Notes under the pieces: model-generated
Databases searched by the model: none
Told to the model about the DNA's origin: nothing
Seen by the model: only the letters and a program-made list of their open reading frames with translations
Assembly (NCBI GenBank): GCA_015680685.1
Contig: MNCI01022494.1
Span: 251,523 to 315,522, forward strand
Direction of reading: 5' to 3'
Length of the DNA stretch: 64,000 nucleotides
Origin: Gnetum montanum
Taxonomy: Eukaryota; Streptophyta; Gnetopsida; Gnetales; Gnetaceae
Translations under genes and position numbers: made by a program
Shown here: positions 11,291 to 23,932 of the stretch, one piece after another
Position numbering within the stretch: the first letter of the stretch is position 1
How the letters are laid out: each line of letters begins with the position of its first letter

Positions 11291-13060
11291 GCAAGGGCCT
11301 TAGTGAGCATCTTAAAGAACACACAATTGATCTATATCAAGGACACACCAATGAACCAGGCCATCAATGCATACCTTATAAAGGTGTCCATTGATTTCCA
11401 TAAAGTACTTTGCCTAGTGAAGGAACTATTGTTTCTTTCTAAAGTCCAAATCTTGTGGCATCTCCTAAATGAGAAGGTAAGTGAGGATGCCATCATAGCA
11501 TTTTGGCTCAGGGGCACTTGATCATTTATTACACTTGTAAAAAGGATTTTGTCTAGAAATTGATCAGAAAGCACACTTTACTCCTCTTTATTATCCCATC
11601 TTAACTGAGAGGGGTGGTCAACGACCACATTCTCAGTCCCTTTTCGATCTACCATTGTGAGATTAAATTCCTATAAGATCATGAGCCACCATATGATACA
11701 GGGGCTCACCATTAGCTTATTCATTAAGAAGTAGATGGGACTATGATTTGTATGCACAAATACTTTGTAGCCAAGCACATAGTGCCTGAACTTTTTGAGA
11801 GCATACACCACTACTATCAGTTATTTCTCAGTTGTGGTGTAATTTAACTATGCATCTACAATGCTTCAACTTGTGCAATGGATGTAATATGGACATTTCT
11901 TATGATCCAACTGCATAAGCATGGCTTCCAAGGCCTAATTTGATGCATTCGTCAGTATATGAAATGGCCTAGACTAGTCTAGTGCTTGTAGAATTGGAGT
12001 TTCTACAAGTTTTTCCTTTAGTAGTTGGAATGCATGTTCACACTCCTTAGTCTAGAAAAATGGAGCATCTTTCTTTGTAAGCTCGACCAACAGTTTTGCA
12101 ATCCTAGAGAAATTCTCTATGAATCATTGGTAGTAGCTAGTATGTCCAAGGAATGAAAGAACATCTTTGACTATCTCTGGTTGGTATGTGATTTCTTGGA
12201 TGACCCTTATCTTTTTTAGGTCAATCTCAATCCCTACCTGAGTAATTTTGTGCCCTAGTACTATGACTTCCTAGATCATTAAATAGATTTTCTGCCAATT
12301 TAGCCTAAGGTTTTTTTCAACACATCTTTTCAGTACTTGCTCAAGGTGATCCAAGGCTTTCTCAAACGTAGCCCCATAGATAAAGAAGTCATCCATAAAG
12401 ACTTCTATCTCGCTACTAATCTGCTATTGAAAAATACTAAGGACTAGGCATTGAAATGTTGTAGAAGCATTGTACAGATCAAATGACATCTTACAATATG
12501 CAAAAGTCCCTCAGGGACTCATGAATGCTATCCTGGCCTAATCCTCTAGTGCGATCTAGATCTACTTATAGCCACTATAACCATGCAAGAAGCTATAATA
12601 GTAATGCTTGGATATGGTGTCCAACACTTGGTTCACAAATGACAATGGAAAATGATCTTTAAATGTTACCATGTTTAACAGCTTGAAGTCGATGTAGACC
12701 TACCACTTGTCATCTTTCTTTGGCACAATTACGAGTGGGCTAACCCACTCACTATCCATGATGGGATAGATGAACCTTGTCTTGAGGAGTTGTTCTATTT
12801 CATCCTTGATGATCTACTTCAATTTGGGGTTCAACCACCTCTACGACTACCTTCTTGGCTTCATGGTTGGATCGATGTAGATCTGTTGTTGGCATATCCT
12901 TGGATCAATTCCAGTCAGTTTGGGATATGACCAAACAAATGCTATTAACCATTTGTTTACGACATTCAACAACTTATATTTTTTTTTAGAAGTAAGATTT
13001 GCATTGATTATAACTGGCTTGCCATTGTTTAAAAATGCATACTCCATGCTGGCTGGTAGA
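11291..13060 (-). pseudogene. Reverse transcriptase and RNase H of element B, decayed
   Basis: The N-terminal linker is at 13047-12847: AFLNNGKPVIINANL, then WSYPKLTGIDPRICQQQIYI and PTMKPRR, the classic gypsy lead-in to RT. The catalytic motif FMDDF (usual F/YVDD or YMDDF) is near 12385-12400 and is intact. QKIYLMI and VLGHKI follow, then the thumb and a RNase H-like stretch (YTTTEK, ALKKFRHYVLGYKVFV, HTNHSPIYFLM) near 11870-11720. Several Gln and Trp codons have become stops, a pattern that fits C-to-T decay. In life these domains copy the RNA genome into cDNA. Domain order and neighbours make the identification secure. Confidence 0.82.
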
Positions 13061-14502
13061 GTTTTTAACTCTAGGGGCTCCTATTTGAAATTTCTAGGGA
13101 TTTCCAACTCTCCCCAACAAGTATCATCATATTCATCATCAAAGAGTTAGTGATGGATGTTTTCAAGTTCATCCATGCCTTCTACATAAGCACATGTTAG
13201 GCTCTTAGTAGGTTTCATGTATAGTGTGTTGTTGTTAGAGTCAGCTGTCAACCACTAGGTGCCCTCTTGTTTTGTGATTGTTATGTATAGGCACCTTTGG
13301 ATATCTATTTTATGCACACACTGATTGCATGATTTAATGATTATACTCTTAATGAACCAAATTTTTTGCGTGCAATTGCACATGTTATTGCTGTAAGCAA
13401 TGCATGGAACATGCTTCTTCTCTAAATGTTCAAATTCATTCTCCTTGGATATCTCCAAGGAGAGGTCCCTTATGCCCATTCATGCATCAACTATGCTTAA
13501 CCAAGTCCTTTCCATAATGATGGGGAAGATACCCTTGTAGTTTTCTACCTTGATCACTAGAAAATCGGCAAGGTAGGATCACCCACAAATAGTAGTCATA
13601 ATGTCCTCCACTAATCCCAAAGGAGCAGTGATTGACTAATTTTCCAATCCCAAAAAAATGTTGCTCTTCTTGAGAGGTGGTAGGTTCTAGGCCTTGTACA
13701 TGTCATGGAAGATGAGATTGACACTGGAATTAGAATCAAGAAAAGCCTTGCATGGCTCATGTCCAGCAATTTGTAAGTAAATGAGAGGACTTCTTGGGTT
13801 GGATCTATTTATGGGAAGATCACCAACCTTGATCCAATTGGAAACAACATGAGTTAACATCATAGTGCGGGTCTGAGGTAGCATTTGGTTTGAAGGGCAT
13901 TCAAATGTGTTTGATGTAGAGGATGAGGATGTTGGAGATATAGGATGACTAGTTGCATTAGGTAGTGAGGGTTTGGGAGGACTATTGGATTAGAAGAAGG
14001 GTCATTTTTTGGATTAATTATCTGAACCACTTGGCTAGAAGGTTGGTTGTGAATGTACAATCCTTGTAGCATTTCGTTGTTGTGGCTATGGAGGAATTTC
14101 ATCCTGCATGAATGGAGCAAGAGGTAATTGGATTAAGGGTAGAGGAATGTGTGCAGATGAATGAGAAGGGTGGTATGGATATGGGTGTTTTCCTTGAGTA
14201 GATGGTGAATGAGTTTGATGGTACTCTAAAGGGTAATAGTGATGTTGGAATGAGGCATGGTTGGCAAAACTCTGTGGAGAGATGGGTTGTTGAACATAGT
14301 ACTCATATGGATCTAGTTGCCTATAAGGGTACTACTATCTTGGCAGTGGCATTTCCCACAACTATGGTTGGTGCCACTATTGATACTGTTCATATGGTTG
14401 TGATGGAGCTCCACTTGGGTAGTAAGCTTGTTGTTGCTAGTAGAACTGCCTCGAATTACCTTGAGGATAAGGTAATTGTTTGGGTGCTTGCCTCCGTGCT
14501 AG
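13061..14502 (-). pseudogene. Protease region of element B, decayed
   Basis: A Pro/Gln/Tyr-rich linker (about 14500-13890, visible only with frameshifts) precedes an aspartic protease at 13884-13255. It reads MLTHVVSNWIKVGDLP, SPLIYLQIAGHEPCKAFLDS and VNLIFHDMYKA; after a frame break come IRDLSLEISKENEFEHL and VPCIAYSNN. The catalytic triad, normally Asp-Ser/Thr-Gly, is Asp-Ser-Asn here. The same protein is better preserved in element A at 36545-37039. The enzyme would mature the gag-pol polyprotein. The residues after it include WGELEIPRNFK, matching element A just before A's deletion. Confidence 0.78.
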
Positions 14503-16324
14503 TCAAGGATTCAGCATGTACACCCCAGACTCTTGTAAGTGTGACATCACAGGGCAACATCCTTTAGGATATTCATACTGACAAATGTCACAACCCACAT
14601 CATCATCAGAGTCTATCTCCACAACTTCTTCAGTTGCAATTACCTCTCTAGTAGGCATGTTCAGCTTCTTTTCACCTTCTGCAGTCTCAATCACTATTAT
14701 GCTCTTTGGATTCTTTAGCAATCTTCATAGCAATTTATAATTTTTCATCTAAAGAGTCCCATAATTTGTTAACATTTTTCAAAATATTAAAACATATTTT
14801 TGGATGGGCAAGGTTTTCCTATTCACCACTTCGTTGAGTGGTGACTCCTCCTGGTCACAAAATTGAACCTCCCTTTTCCTGATGGAAGGGTCCCTATTAT
14901 ATTCTTTTGCACTTCCCTTTTTCACAACTCACCTTCTTCTTTTGCAACTTTCTCTATCAACCTTTGTATTTGATGAACTCTTAGTTTGAATAATATCCCT
15001 TGGGCATCAACCCCAAGAGTTCTTCTAGTTTTTGCTCTGAGCCCATCTATGATGTAGTAAAGTTGTTCCCTCTAAGAAAAACCATGGCCATGGCATTGAA
15101 GTAAAAGAGAATAATATCTACCCATGGCAACATCCAAGGGTTCATGTGTTCCTTGTTTCTAGCCTTGGATTTTCCTTCTCAGATTAGACACTTTGGAGTA
15201 CATTTGATATTTGTCATTAAATAATTCCATCACGGTACTCCATCTATGGATAGATACTAGCTCCAAGGACCAGTACTAACCTTATGCTTTCTTAATAAGC
15301 ATCTTAGGGAATACCTTGAGTTTTTGCCAATCATTTTCAATGTTTTTTAAGGCACAAGCATCATGAAAGGCTTATAGATGGTTTTGCAGATCAGAGTTAT
15401 GTCCCCCCTCAAATCTTGGGATATTTTTCATGTCTAAGTGCTTGCTCAACTATCTTTCACATGCCTAGTTGGAATCTTGATTGCCTCTACAATGTTAAGC
15501 ATACTTTGAGTTGCTAACAAAGGCTCATCATCATCATTATTTCATTGTCACCAATGTTGTCCTCTATTACCCCTTTGATTATTGTGGGCATGGCGATTAG
15601 TATTATTATCCCTTTGCTCACCTCCATCACGGTTGTTCCTTCTACGATGTCTGTCAAAACCCAAAGAAGAAGAAAAAGCAGATGCAGATGCAGAGGGCAA
15701 AGAGGAATAAGGACTACCTTCACCATGATATCTACCAATTCCCCTTCAATTATCATGACCACGTTTATCGGTTTTCTTATCATCTTGATGCTTATTTGAT
15801 TCCTTGCCTTGACTACCATCTTTTCCTGAACTCTAATTGTTGATTGTAGATTGCAGATTTAGGGCCACACCCTCATCACTAGTAACAAAGGATGGAGAAT
15901 TTTCATACTGACAACCCTCAGAGGAAGGGTCCTAGGGTTCTTTTTGTCGTCTTGGTTCAATAGGAACAAGGGATTTGTGAACCGTTTTCCTTTCACATCC
16001 TCATGATGCTTCTCCTAGTGTTAATCTTGCCTATGTTGTGTTTTAGTGGGATGGTAGTCTCGAGTGTCATAACCATGCACAACATATTCCTCTTGAAGAT
16101 CTGGGATGGCTAACTTCTTAAGAGTTTGAAGTAGCATCATGGGCACAAATCAATCAAAAGGAATTACAATGTTTCCTTTCATATCACACCATCATAGTTA
16201 CTCATCCTGATATAGGATGAAAGATGAAATTAGGCACATACTCATTTGGATGAGTATGTATCACTTTGCACTCTTATGGCACTGGTGGATTCGTATCATT
16301 TCGCCTGTGAGAAAAAGAAGACAT
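14503..16324 (-). pseudogene. Gag of element B, decayed
   Basis: Gag forms the particle that packages the element RNA. It starts with Met at 16324 (MSSFSHRRNDT), matching MSPSSHKS of element A, and has an early stop (CAA/CAG to TAG type). The middle holds a basic Arg/Ser/His/Asp-rich segment (about 15830-15560), then a degenerate retrotransposon-gag domain. The C-terminus at 14721-14503 reads VEIDSDDDVGCDICQYEYPK then GCCPVMSHLQESGVYMLNP, with clustered Cys/His (CDICQYEYPKGCC) but not a standard CCHC knuckle. The same tail occurs in element A, so it is a family trait. Many stops and frameshifts. Confidence 0.75.
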
Positions 16325-16428
16325 TTTGAAAACAAATAAAATATCAGTGTGCTTTTGTGATTATATAATTGAGAATGATGTTGACCTTATGGTTAAGCCT
16401 AGATAGCGCATGTTTCAACAAAATAGAG

Positions 16429-16446
16429 TCCCTAGCAATGGCACCA
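16429..16446 (-). other. Primer binding site of element B (tRNA-Asp type)
   Basis: On the minus strand the bases just inside the 5' LTR read TGGTGCCATTGCTAGGGA. From memory, the complement of the plant tRNA-Asp 3' end is TGGCGCCGTTGCCGGGGA. Differences lie at CpG sites and are C-to-T or G-to-A, as expected from methylcytosine decay. Confidence 0.72.
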
Positions 16447-16447
16447 A

Positions 16448-17346
16448 TGATGAGTGGTTGAAGGTACCCCTACATCCAACCATACGAATCACAAAGTGTT
16501 CATGCACAATCTGGTTGAATTCCATGGACTTTCTAGTTTCCAGTGCACTAGTCTTCTAGGAAGTGAACCTTGCCCTAATGGTTGTTCATTATTTTCCCAA
16601 TTACACTTGTGAAGTTAAAAGGTATGGTTAAGTGTAATCAAAGCATATGATTTTTATCATTTTATGTTTATGTTCTTTAGTGCTTAAAGGGAGAGAGATG
16701 AAGTAATTTAATGACTAATTTAATTTAACTAACTAACTAATCTTTAACTAGTCCTAACATAAGCATCTGGTCCCACTTTTTGTACATGTCTTGAACCCAC
16801 ATATCCACTGTTGAGTTATCAAGCACTACGCTACTGGGTGCACCAAGCAATAATGCTATTGGGATTACCATGCAAATATGTGTTATGCTTGAAGCGGTTG
16901 TACTTATGTATTTAATCTATCTACCTTATCTCGCTTAATTACTAGAAAACATTAAATAAATAACTGAAAGCATTAAATGCATGAATGAAACATCTAAACT
17001 ATCCATAATGCAACAAGGTTTATCAAGAAGCTTGTCTTTATTTCTACACACACCGTCGTGCTTAAGTACAATAGTGCTCGAATAAAGATTTGTACACTCA
17101 ATGACTCCGACTACAGGCAATTGAGAAAATATTCTAACTTTTGAATGTAAAAACTGCAAGAGTTTGGCTACTACTATCAATTCTCTTTTCATAAACACAG
17201 TTGGGAGCTCATATTTATAGTTTTTTCTCTAGGGCTATGTGGATGAGGCCCCATAGATGTATCAAACACTACATCAATGGGGCCCCATCGATGGAACAAT
17301 AGCACGTAAACAAGGCCCTATCAACGCAACACTTTGACGCTCATCA
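16448..17346 (-). repeat. 5' LTR of element B
   Basis: An 899-bp LTR with ends TGATGAGTGG and GCTCATCA. On the minus strand a TATA box (CTATAAATA, about 17213-17221) lies roughly 130 bases from the LTR start. It shares the terminal GAGG/GAAGGTACCCCTAC block with the family A LTRs but has a different U3 lacking the CpG palindromes. It is intact, unlike the 3' copy. Confidence 0.88.
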
Positions 17347-17351
17347 ACATC

Positions 17352-18660
17352 CCCCAATCATCCTAGCCTTATTCCAACTACATGAAGTTGGCTATATGAG
17401 TTCTTTTATGCTATTCACTTCTATGAAGAGTCAGATATGCATTAATGCCCAAATTTTAGATGTCTTTCTTTATCTAAGCAAACCAAGTATGCTTTGGTCC
17501 ACTACTTTACTAGTTTTCTTCAACTTTAATAAAGTGACCTTTGAGCATTCTTTGATCTTCTTAACACATGACATAACTTTTATCTACTTTGTAGATTTTT
17601 CTAAGGTTTATGATTCTATTATTTGAAGCAAGTTATGGAGGCACTTAGAAAATTTGTAGTTCCCAACACACTATTATATGCTATACAAAAACTTGACAAA
17701 GAGATAATGCATTCAATTTACAAATGCATAAAAAAAACTTGTATTTAATAGTTTTCTTGGTGTTAAACAACGATGTCCTTTCTCCTACTTTATGTGGGGT
17801 TTTTATTGATGAATTTGAATAGTTCATGCATAAAATACCAAATCAATTTGTAATTACAACATGAAGCAATCATATCTCTATGTTGAGGATGTTTCCTTAA
17901 TTTCAAATTCAATGGAATGATTGCAACCAATGCTTAATACTCTTAATGACTTTTGTTCACATTCAAGAATGAACTCTCATGTCCAAAAAACAAAAATCAT
18001 AGTTTGTGGCATATATAATAGAATGTAAAATTTTACTATAGGACATGAACATGTAGACATAATTTCCTCTTACAAATATCTTGGCCTAAAATGCTCTTGC
18101 AATTACAAATAGAATTAGTGCATTACTAAGAGTTACAAGTGGTATGAAAGCCTTATTTGCTCTTAAAAGCAAATATAAGAAAGAATTATTATTTGTCTAC
18201 TCCTAATCCTCATCATTTACTATGTACAATTAGCAAAATACTAATAGGATCTCATCATTAAAGAGTTAAAACAAGTAGATCACTTAAATTCCCTTGTGAA
18301 GAACGAATATGCTAAATATTTAATACAAATAACATTGAAGATGAATACCACATTTTCCTACAATGTCCTTCATTGGAGCACATTACAAATAGATAGGATA
18401 TTGTAGTTTCAAATTTGGCTAATCTGTTCCAAATGTTATCAAGAACACTTCGTAATTTTCTTAATGATGTTTTCAAAACTCATAGCATGTATATTTCTAT
18501 TATTCAATAGATTGAGAGGGTTTCTAAATGCAATAAAACTTTAGTTTTAGTTTCATAAATAGATTATCTCCTTTAATACATCTCATTTTGCCTAGTGGAG
18601 GGCTTTTGGTGTGAATAACTTGAACTTAGAACCTTTACTTTGTAAACTACTTTAACATGA
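17352..18660 (+). pseudogene. Degenerate LINE reverse transcriptase (family shared with 28324-30034)
   Basis: A relic of a non-LTR retrotransposon RT. Recognisable blocks: FVDFSKVYDSII near 17588-17623 (cf. DFxKAFDS), GVKQRCPFSPTLCG near 17760-17800 (cf. GVxQGCPLSPxLF), a mutated YADD region near 17880-17900 followed by a QPMLNTLNDF-like stretch, YKYLGL-like at about 18070, and EDEYHIFLQCPSLEH near 18335-18380. The last is the Cys/His tail typical of RTE/CR1-like LINEs. Stops are frequent. The second copy at 28324-30034 on the other strand shares the blocks in the same order, so this is a real family. Clade assignment is tentative. Confidence 0.72.
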
Positions 18661-19381
18661 AAGCATATTTGGCTTTACTTGAACTTATTTGCCTCTGTGA
18701 ACAGATCTCACCACTGCCCAGGCAATGAAGGACTAATCTATCTTGAAAGATCTTTGAGTCTCGCACATAACATCATGCCAGCTGGCAATAAATAACCAAA
18801 AGCAATATGCTGTAAGTTGCCTGAAATTTGATGATGATATAAACTTGTATGGTCTTTGAAACCGTATTATATGTTATTTTTTTTCAATAAAACGTATGAA
18901 ATTAACATGCATAAAGTTGGTTTTGAACTATGCGTAAAGTTGCTTTAAAGAATATTAAAAATTTCGCAATGCATAGTTTTTTTTTTTTGCATAAAATTGT
19001 AACTTGTGAATTTTATTTTTGTATGATTAGAGAGTAACCATATCATCTTTAATTGTGCAAAATTGTTAAAAGTTTTGGATCACATATGGAAAATTAAATT
19101 GTGATTAATCATATGTAATATAATAAACTTTATTCCATAGGAATTTTTATTGTATTTAATATGATTAATTAGGATGATATGTTAAATTATTTTTCTTAAT
19201 TTGCCCATAGGGATTAAGATAAAGAATATAATTTAACAATTTCATCGTAAGGATATATGAATCTGTTTGAATTTAAATTTGGCCCATAGGCAATTTTATG
19301 TCATTTGATTTATATTTTTACATGATTTACATTCATAAACATGTTTTCTGGTATTTTAAGCTCAAATTTGGTAACATAAGC
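18661..19381. other. AT-rich stretch before the copia gag; 5' LTR not found
   Basis: If the copia element were complete, its 5' LTR and primer site would lie here. I found neither a TGGTATCAGAGC-like primer site nor any match to the LTR at 23755. The sequence is mostly poly(A/T)-rich, with a repeated GCCCATAGG motif (about 19204 and 19282). It may be the untranslated leader. Confidence 0.4.
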
Positions 19382-20200
19382 ATGTTTGATTATGCAGTTA
19401 TACAACCTATAAGCTACTTTGATTTTAAATGTGACATTCCTGAATTAAAGGGTGATAATTATAAGGTGTGAAAGGAGGGAATTTTTCTTCATTTAGGTTG
19501 GATGGACATTAATTATGCTATTTGTAAGGATGAACCACCTGCCGTTACAACAACCAACCATTTGGATGATACTGGTAATTATGAAAAATGGGAGCAATCT
19601 AATTGTCTCTATGTCATGTTTATAAAAACCAAAATAATGTGTGGTTCACTAGAACAGTATGACAATGTGCACATTTTGTTAAAGGCAATTGATGAACAAT
19701 TTGAGTCATCAGACAAAGCATTGGCTAGCACCTTAATAATGAAGTTCTCATCCATGAAGCTCACCAAAATTCATGGTGTGCGTGAGGACATCATGCAAAT
19801 AAGGGATATAACGGCTCAACTCAAAACACTTGAGGTTGAGATGTCAAAATCTTTCCTTGTGCACTACATCTTAAACATGCTCCCATCGCAATACAAACCC
19901 TTTAAGATTTTTTATAACACACATAGGGACAAATGGTCAATCAATGAACTAATGATCATGTGTGTGCAAGAAGAGGGTAGCCTTACAATGGAAGTGAAAG
20001 AGTGTGCATCTGGTCACACAAGAAAAGAAAAAAGAACAAGCCAAAGGCAAGTGGAAGGTCAAATTGCCTGCAAAAGCTGATATTAAGAAGGAATCTAGAT
20101 GCTTTTCCTAAAAAAAAAAAAAGAAAAAAGAAAAAAGGGCACATAAAGAAGGATTGTTCTAAATATCAGAAATGGCTTGAAAAGAAAGGTACTAAACTCT
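19382..20200 (+). pseudogene. Copia gag, decayed
   Basis: Starts at Met 19382 (MFDYAVIQP), then FDFKCDIPELKGDNYKV and a TGG-to-TGA stop, continuing in the same frame from 19472 to 20080 with KEGIFLHLGWMDINYAI, a UBN2-type gag domain (KAIDEQFESSDKALAST, KLTKIHGVREDI, LEVEMSKSFLVHYILNMLPS). The nucleocapsid zinc knuckle survives only as GHIKKDC (from 20137): its upstream Cys pair has been replaced by an A-rich run at about 20110-20136. The frame shifts there. Gag coats and packages the element RNA. Confidence 0.85.
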
Positions 20201-21640
20201 TGCTTATTTGTTTTGAATCTAATATGGTTGTTGTTGGTCATGACACATGGTGGATTGACTCTGGTTCTACAATCCATGTTACCAATTCCTTGCAAAGGGT
20301 GTAAAACCTAAGGAAGCTAGTGGGAAGTGAGTCTTACATCTATTCAGACAACAAGATGTGCTCACATGTGGAGGCAATCAGAACATGCAAATTAGTTTTA
20401 AGTAGTGGTTTTGTTTTAGAGTTGGAAAAGACATTTTATATTCCTAGTTTTTCAAGGAATTTAATTTCTATTTCAAGGCTTATATCATTGGGATTTTTCT
20501 TTAATTTTTTAGATAATGTATTTAGTCTATATTATAGATCTGAACTTATTGGAAGTGGTACATTGACAAATGGTCTCTTCAACATTAATTTACAAAAGAA
20601 AACTTCTTATACTTCTATGCATGTTCATGTTGGCATTAAGAGATGTGTTATGAATGACGAATCCTCTATGTTGTGGCATCATAGATTAGGACATATCTCT
20701 ATTGAGAGAATAAAGAGATTAGTAAATGATGGAATACTTAGTACTCTAGATTTTACTGACTTTGACACTTCTGTAGACTGCATAAAGGGAAAGCAGACTA
20801 ATATATCAAAGAAAGGTGCTAAGAGGAGTTCAAACATATTAGAGATCAGACATACAGATATTTGTAGTCCAAATATGGATAAATATGGTCAAAAGTATTT
20901 CATTATCTTTATTGATGATTACTTACGATATATGTATCTCTACCTGCTTCATAACAAGAGTGAAGCTTTAGATGCCTTTAAGGTATTAAAGGCTAAAGTA
21001 GAGAAACAATGTGGTAAGCAAATAAAGTTAGTGAGATCTAATAAAGATGGTGAATACTATGGTAGATATACTGATGATGGATAAGCACCTGGTCCATTTG
21101 CTAAGTTTCTTTAAGAGCATGGAATTGTTGTCTAGTACACTATGCCTGGTTTTCCAGACCAGAATGGTGTGGCAAAAAGAAGAAACTGAACATTATTGGA
21201 CATGGTGTAAAGTATGCTTAACAGCTCCAAGCTTCCTAAGTTCTTGTGGACTCAAGCTCTCAAGATGGCAGTGTATATATTAAACTGAGTTCCAACCAAA
21301 GTCGTCTCAAAGATACCATTTGAATTATGGAAAGACTGGAAACCAAGTTTGTGACATATACATGTTTAGGGATGCCTATCTGAAGTAAGAGTCTATAATC
21401 CACAAGAAAAGAAGCTAGACCCAAGGACCATAAGTGGGTATTTCGTTGGATATGTTTAATGGTCTAAGGGATATAGATTTTATTGCCCATCACATACTAC
21501 TAGGTTTGTGGAATCAAGGAATGCTAAATTTCTTGAAAATGACTTGATTAGTGGGAGCAATAGATCTTGGAACATTGTTCCTAAGATAGATCATACAGAT
21601 GCTCAACCCACTACTTGAAATGATAGACTGATTATTTTGC
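20201..21640 (+). pseudogene. Copia protease and integrase, decayed
   Basis: Protease: WWIDSGSTIHVTNSL at about 20250-20294, with the Asp-Ser-Gly active site intact. GAG-pre-integrase zinc finger: LWHHRLGHISIERIKRL at about 20671, then VDCIKGKQT, where the third ligand of the usual HHCC set is Ser (DTSVDC instead of DTCVDC). Integrase core: HTDICSPNMDKYGQKYF and FIIFIDDYLRYMYLYLL; the second catalytic Asp (usually SDRGGEY) is Asn in VRSNKDGEYYG, and the catalytic Glu of GVAERRN is Lys (GVAKRRN, about 21165). The enzyme is therefore inactive as well as frame-broken. Confidence 0.85.
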
Positions 21641-21899
21641 ACAATACGCCTAGAGCACAAATGTGTAATGAACAACAACCAGCCATTGTAGTTTCACAAA
21701 CTGCTGATCAAGAAGTAGTAGATCCAGTTGAACAATAGATACCAGAACCTATTGAACAACCTATTGAACATCATAATCCTCAAGAGAATGATGAACCAAC
21801 ATTAAGAAGATTTACTAGAGTAAGGAAATATGTGATTCTTAGTAACTATATGATGTATCTATAGGAGTTTGACTATAACATAGGAGCTAAAAATGATCC

Positions 21900-23442
21900 C
21901 AAAACGTTTTTACAAGCATGAGTTGTAAGGAATCTAACTTGTGGTATGATGCCATGAAAGACAAGATGAACTCTATGTCATTTAATGGAGTCTAGGATCT
22001 TGTCAAGTTGTCTGATAGAGTAAAAGCCATTGGATGCAAATAGGTCTTCAAGACTAAGGAAGACTCATTGGGCAACATTGAAAGATATAAGGCCAGACTT
22101 GTCGCTAAAGGGTTCACTTAGAAAGAGGGAATAGATTACAAAGAGATCTTTTTTCCTGTATCTAAGAAGGACTCCCTTTGTGTTATTGTGGCATTGGTTG
22201 CCCATTTTGATCTTGAATTACATCAAATGGATGTGAAAACAACATTCCTTAAAGGTGATCTAGAGGAAAAGGTTTATATGAAACATCCTGAAGAATTTTC
22301 CTCTAGTGATGGTGAGCAATTTGTATGCAAGCTCAAAAAATCCATATATGGATTGAAATAGGCCTCCTATCAATGGTACTTAAAATTCCATGATCTCATC
22401 ACTTCATTTGGTTTTAAAGAAAACATCATGGATCAATGTATATACTAGAAGGTCAGTGGGAGCAAACTTTGTTTCGTTGTTCTATATGTGGATGATATCC
22501 TTCTTGTAACCAATAATAGTGGAATTCTATACAAGGTGAAACATTTTCTATCAAAGAATTTCGACATGAAGGATCTGGGCGAGACATCTTATGTCATTGA
22601 CATTCAAATCCATAGAGACAGATCTAGATGTATTCTAGGACTGTCACAAGAAACCTATAATAATAAAGTTTTAAAGAGGTCTTAGATGAAAGATTGTTCA
22701 CCAAGGATAGCATCCATTGTGAAGGGCGACAGGTTCAATTTGAACCAGTGCCCTAGGAATGATTTAGAGAAAAGTCAGATGAGCAACATTCCATATGCTT
22801 TAGCTATTGAAAGCCTTATGTATGCTCAGGTTTGCATAGGACTTGACATTGCATTTACAGTGGGAATGTTGGACAGGTATCAAAGTTATCTAGGTATTGA
22901 CCACTAGAGGGTTGCAAAGAAAGTGATGAGGTACATTCAAGGTACAAAAGATTACATGCTTATGTATCAATGAACTGACTCCTTGGAGGTGACTGGCTAC
23001 TCTGATTCAGACTTTGCTAACTATGTTGATTCATGGAAATCAATATTTGGTTATGTTTTTATGCTAGTTGGAGAAGCTATATCCTAGAGGAGTGGAAAGT
23101 AAACTTTGGTTGCTACTTCCACCATGGAGGCAGAGTTCGTTTCTTGTTTTGAGGCTATTTCACATGGTGTATGGTTAACAAGTTTCATATTAGGGCTTAG
23201 AATTGTGGATTTTATATTTAGGCTATTAAGAATGTTTTGTGACAATTCAATTGTTGTCTTTATGGCTAAGAATAATAAGAGTGGCAGTTAAAGTAAACAC
23301 AACGACATAAAGTACTTAGCCATAAGGGAATGCATTAAAGAAAATAAAGTGGTTATTGAGCATATATGCATTGAATTGATGATAGCTAATCCTTTGACAA
23401 AAGAAATGTCATCGAAGTCATTTAAGGATCATGTAGTTTAGA
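21900..23442 (+). pseudogene. Copia reverse transcriptase and RNase H, decayed
   Basis: RT starts around 21930 and includes KTKEDSLGNIERYKARL and VAKGF near 22050-22110, LHQMDVKTTFLKGDLEEKVY near 22211-22280, and the catalytic YVDDILLVTN from about 22483, intact. RNase H remains: GYSDSDFANYVDSWKS at about 22990-23040, LVATSTMEAEFVSC at about 23107-23145, and a C-terminus KEMSSKSFKDHVV ending at 23442. Stops at former Gln, Trp and Arg codons break it into several frames. Confidence 0.86.
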
Positions 23443-23808
23443 TGGGATGGGTTCCATAATATAATTTGTCGTATGTACACCTTACAGTCTTAACGAAACT
23501 CTTATTCAGTTGTGCTATTTTCTTATATAGTTTGTGCATATAGTTATGAGAAAGAAAATTCACATATGGTAGAACGTAAAACAAACATTGGTTTATTCAT
23601 AAAGCTAGTTACCATATAAGGAATTATGTTTGAGAGATAATGCATTGTAATACATGGAAGATAATACTCACATTAAGAGGAACTATTGCCCTGATTCATG
23701 CATTTATTTTTTGAACTCTGGACTTAATTAAATATGGAGACCCAAGTGGGAGATTGTAACACACGTTTACACTTTGAAGTGACCTCCATATTCATTCACG
23801 CATATACG

Positions 23809-23932
23809 CATTGGCATAACACGTTTACACATTGGCATAACGCCTTTACACATTGGCATTATGCGTTTATGGGTGTACGTGTTGGCATTATGCGTTTACG
23901 CGTTGGCATAACACATTTATGCATTGGCATTG
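23809..23932 (+). repeat. Minisatellite of about 21-23-bp units in the copia U3
   Basis: About six degenerate units of ATTGGCATAACACGTTTAC type, placed just upstream of a candidate TATA box. Repeated U3 motifs act as enhancers in some plant copia elements; whether these do is unknown. Confidence 0.8.

Larger units (their letters stand above)
3997..17346 (-). mobile_element. Ty3/gypsy LTR retrotransposon 'B' (Athila/Tat-like), full length but decayed
   Basis: A long minus-strand element bounded by related LTRs at 16448-17346 (5') and 3997-5777 (3', interrupted by a solo LTR). The ends read TGATGA...TCATCA, flanked by ACACC (3992-3996) and ACATC (17347-17351), a 5-bp duplication with one mismatch. 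Order in the coding direction: LTR, primer site resembling tRNA-Asp, gag, protease, RT, RNase H, integrase, spacer, extra coiled-coil ORF, polypurine tract, LTR. This gag-protease-RT-RNase H-integrase order defines Ty3/gypsy; the tRNA-Asp primer and integrase sequence fit the Athila/Tat group. About 12.5 kb without the nested LTR. Every coding part has stops and frameshifts, so it cannot encode its own mobility now. Confidence 0.9.

Noticed and set aside
14202-14567. 121-codon plus-strand open frame
   Set aside because: Antisense to the gag-protease linker of element B; homologous region in A is coding on the other strand.
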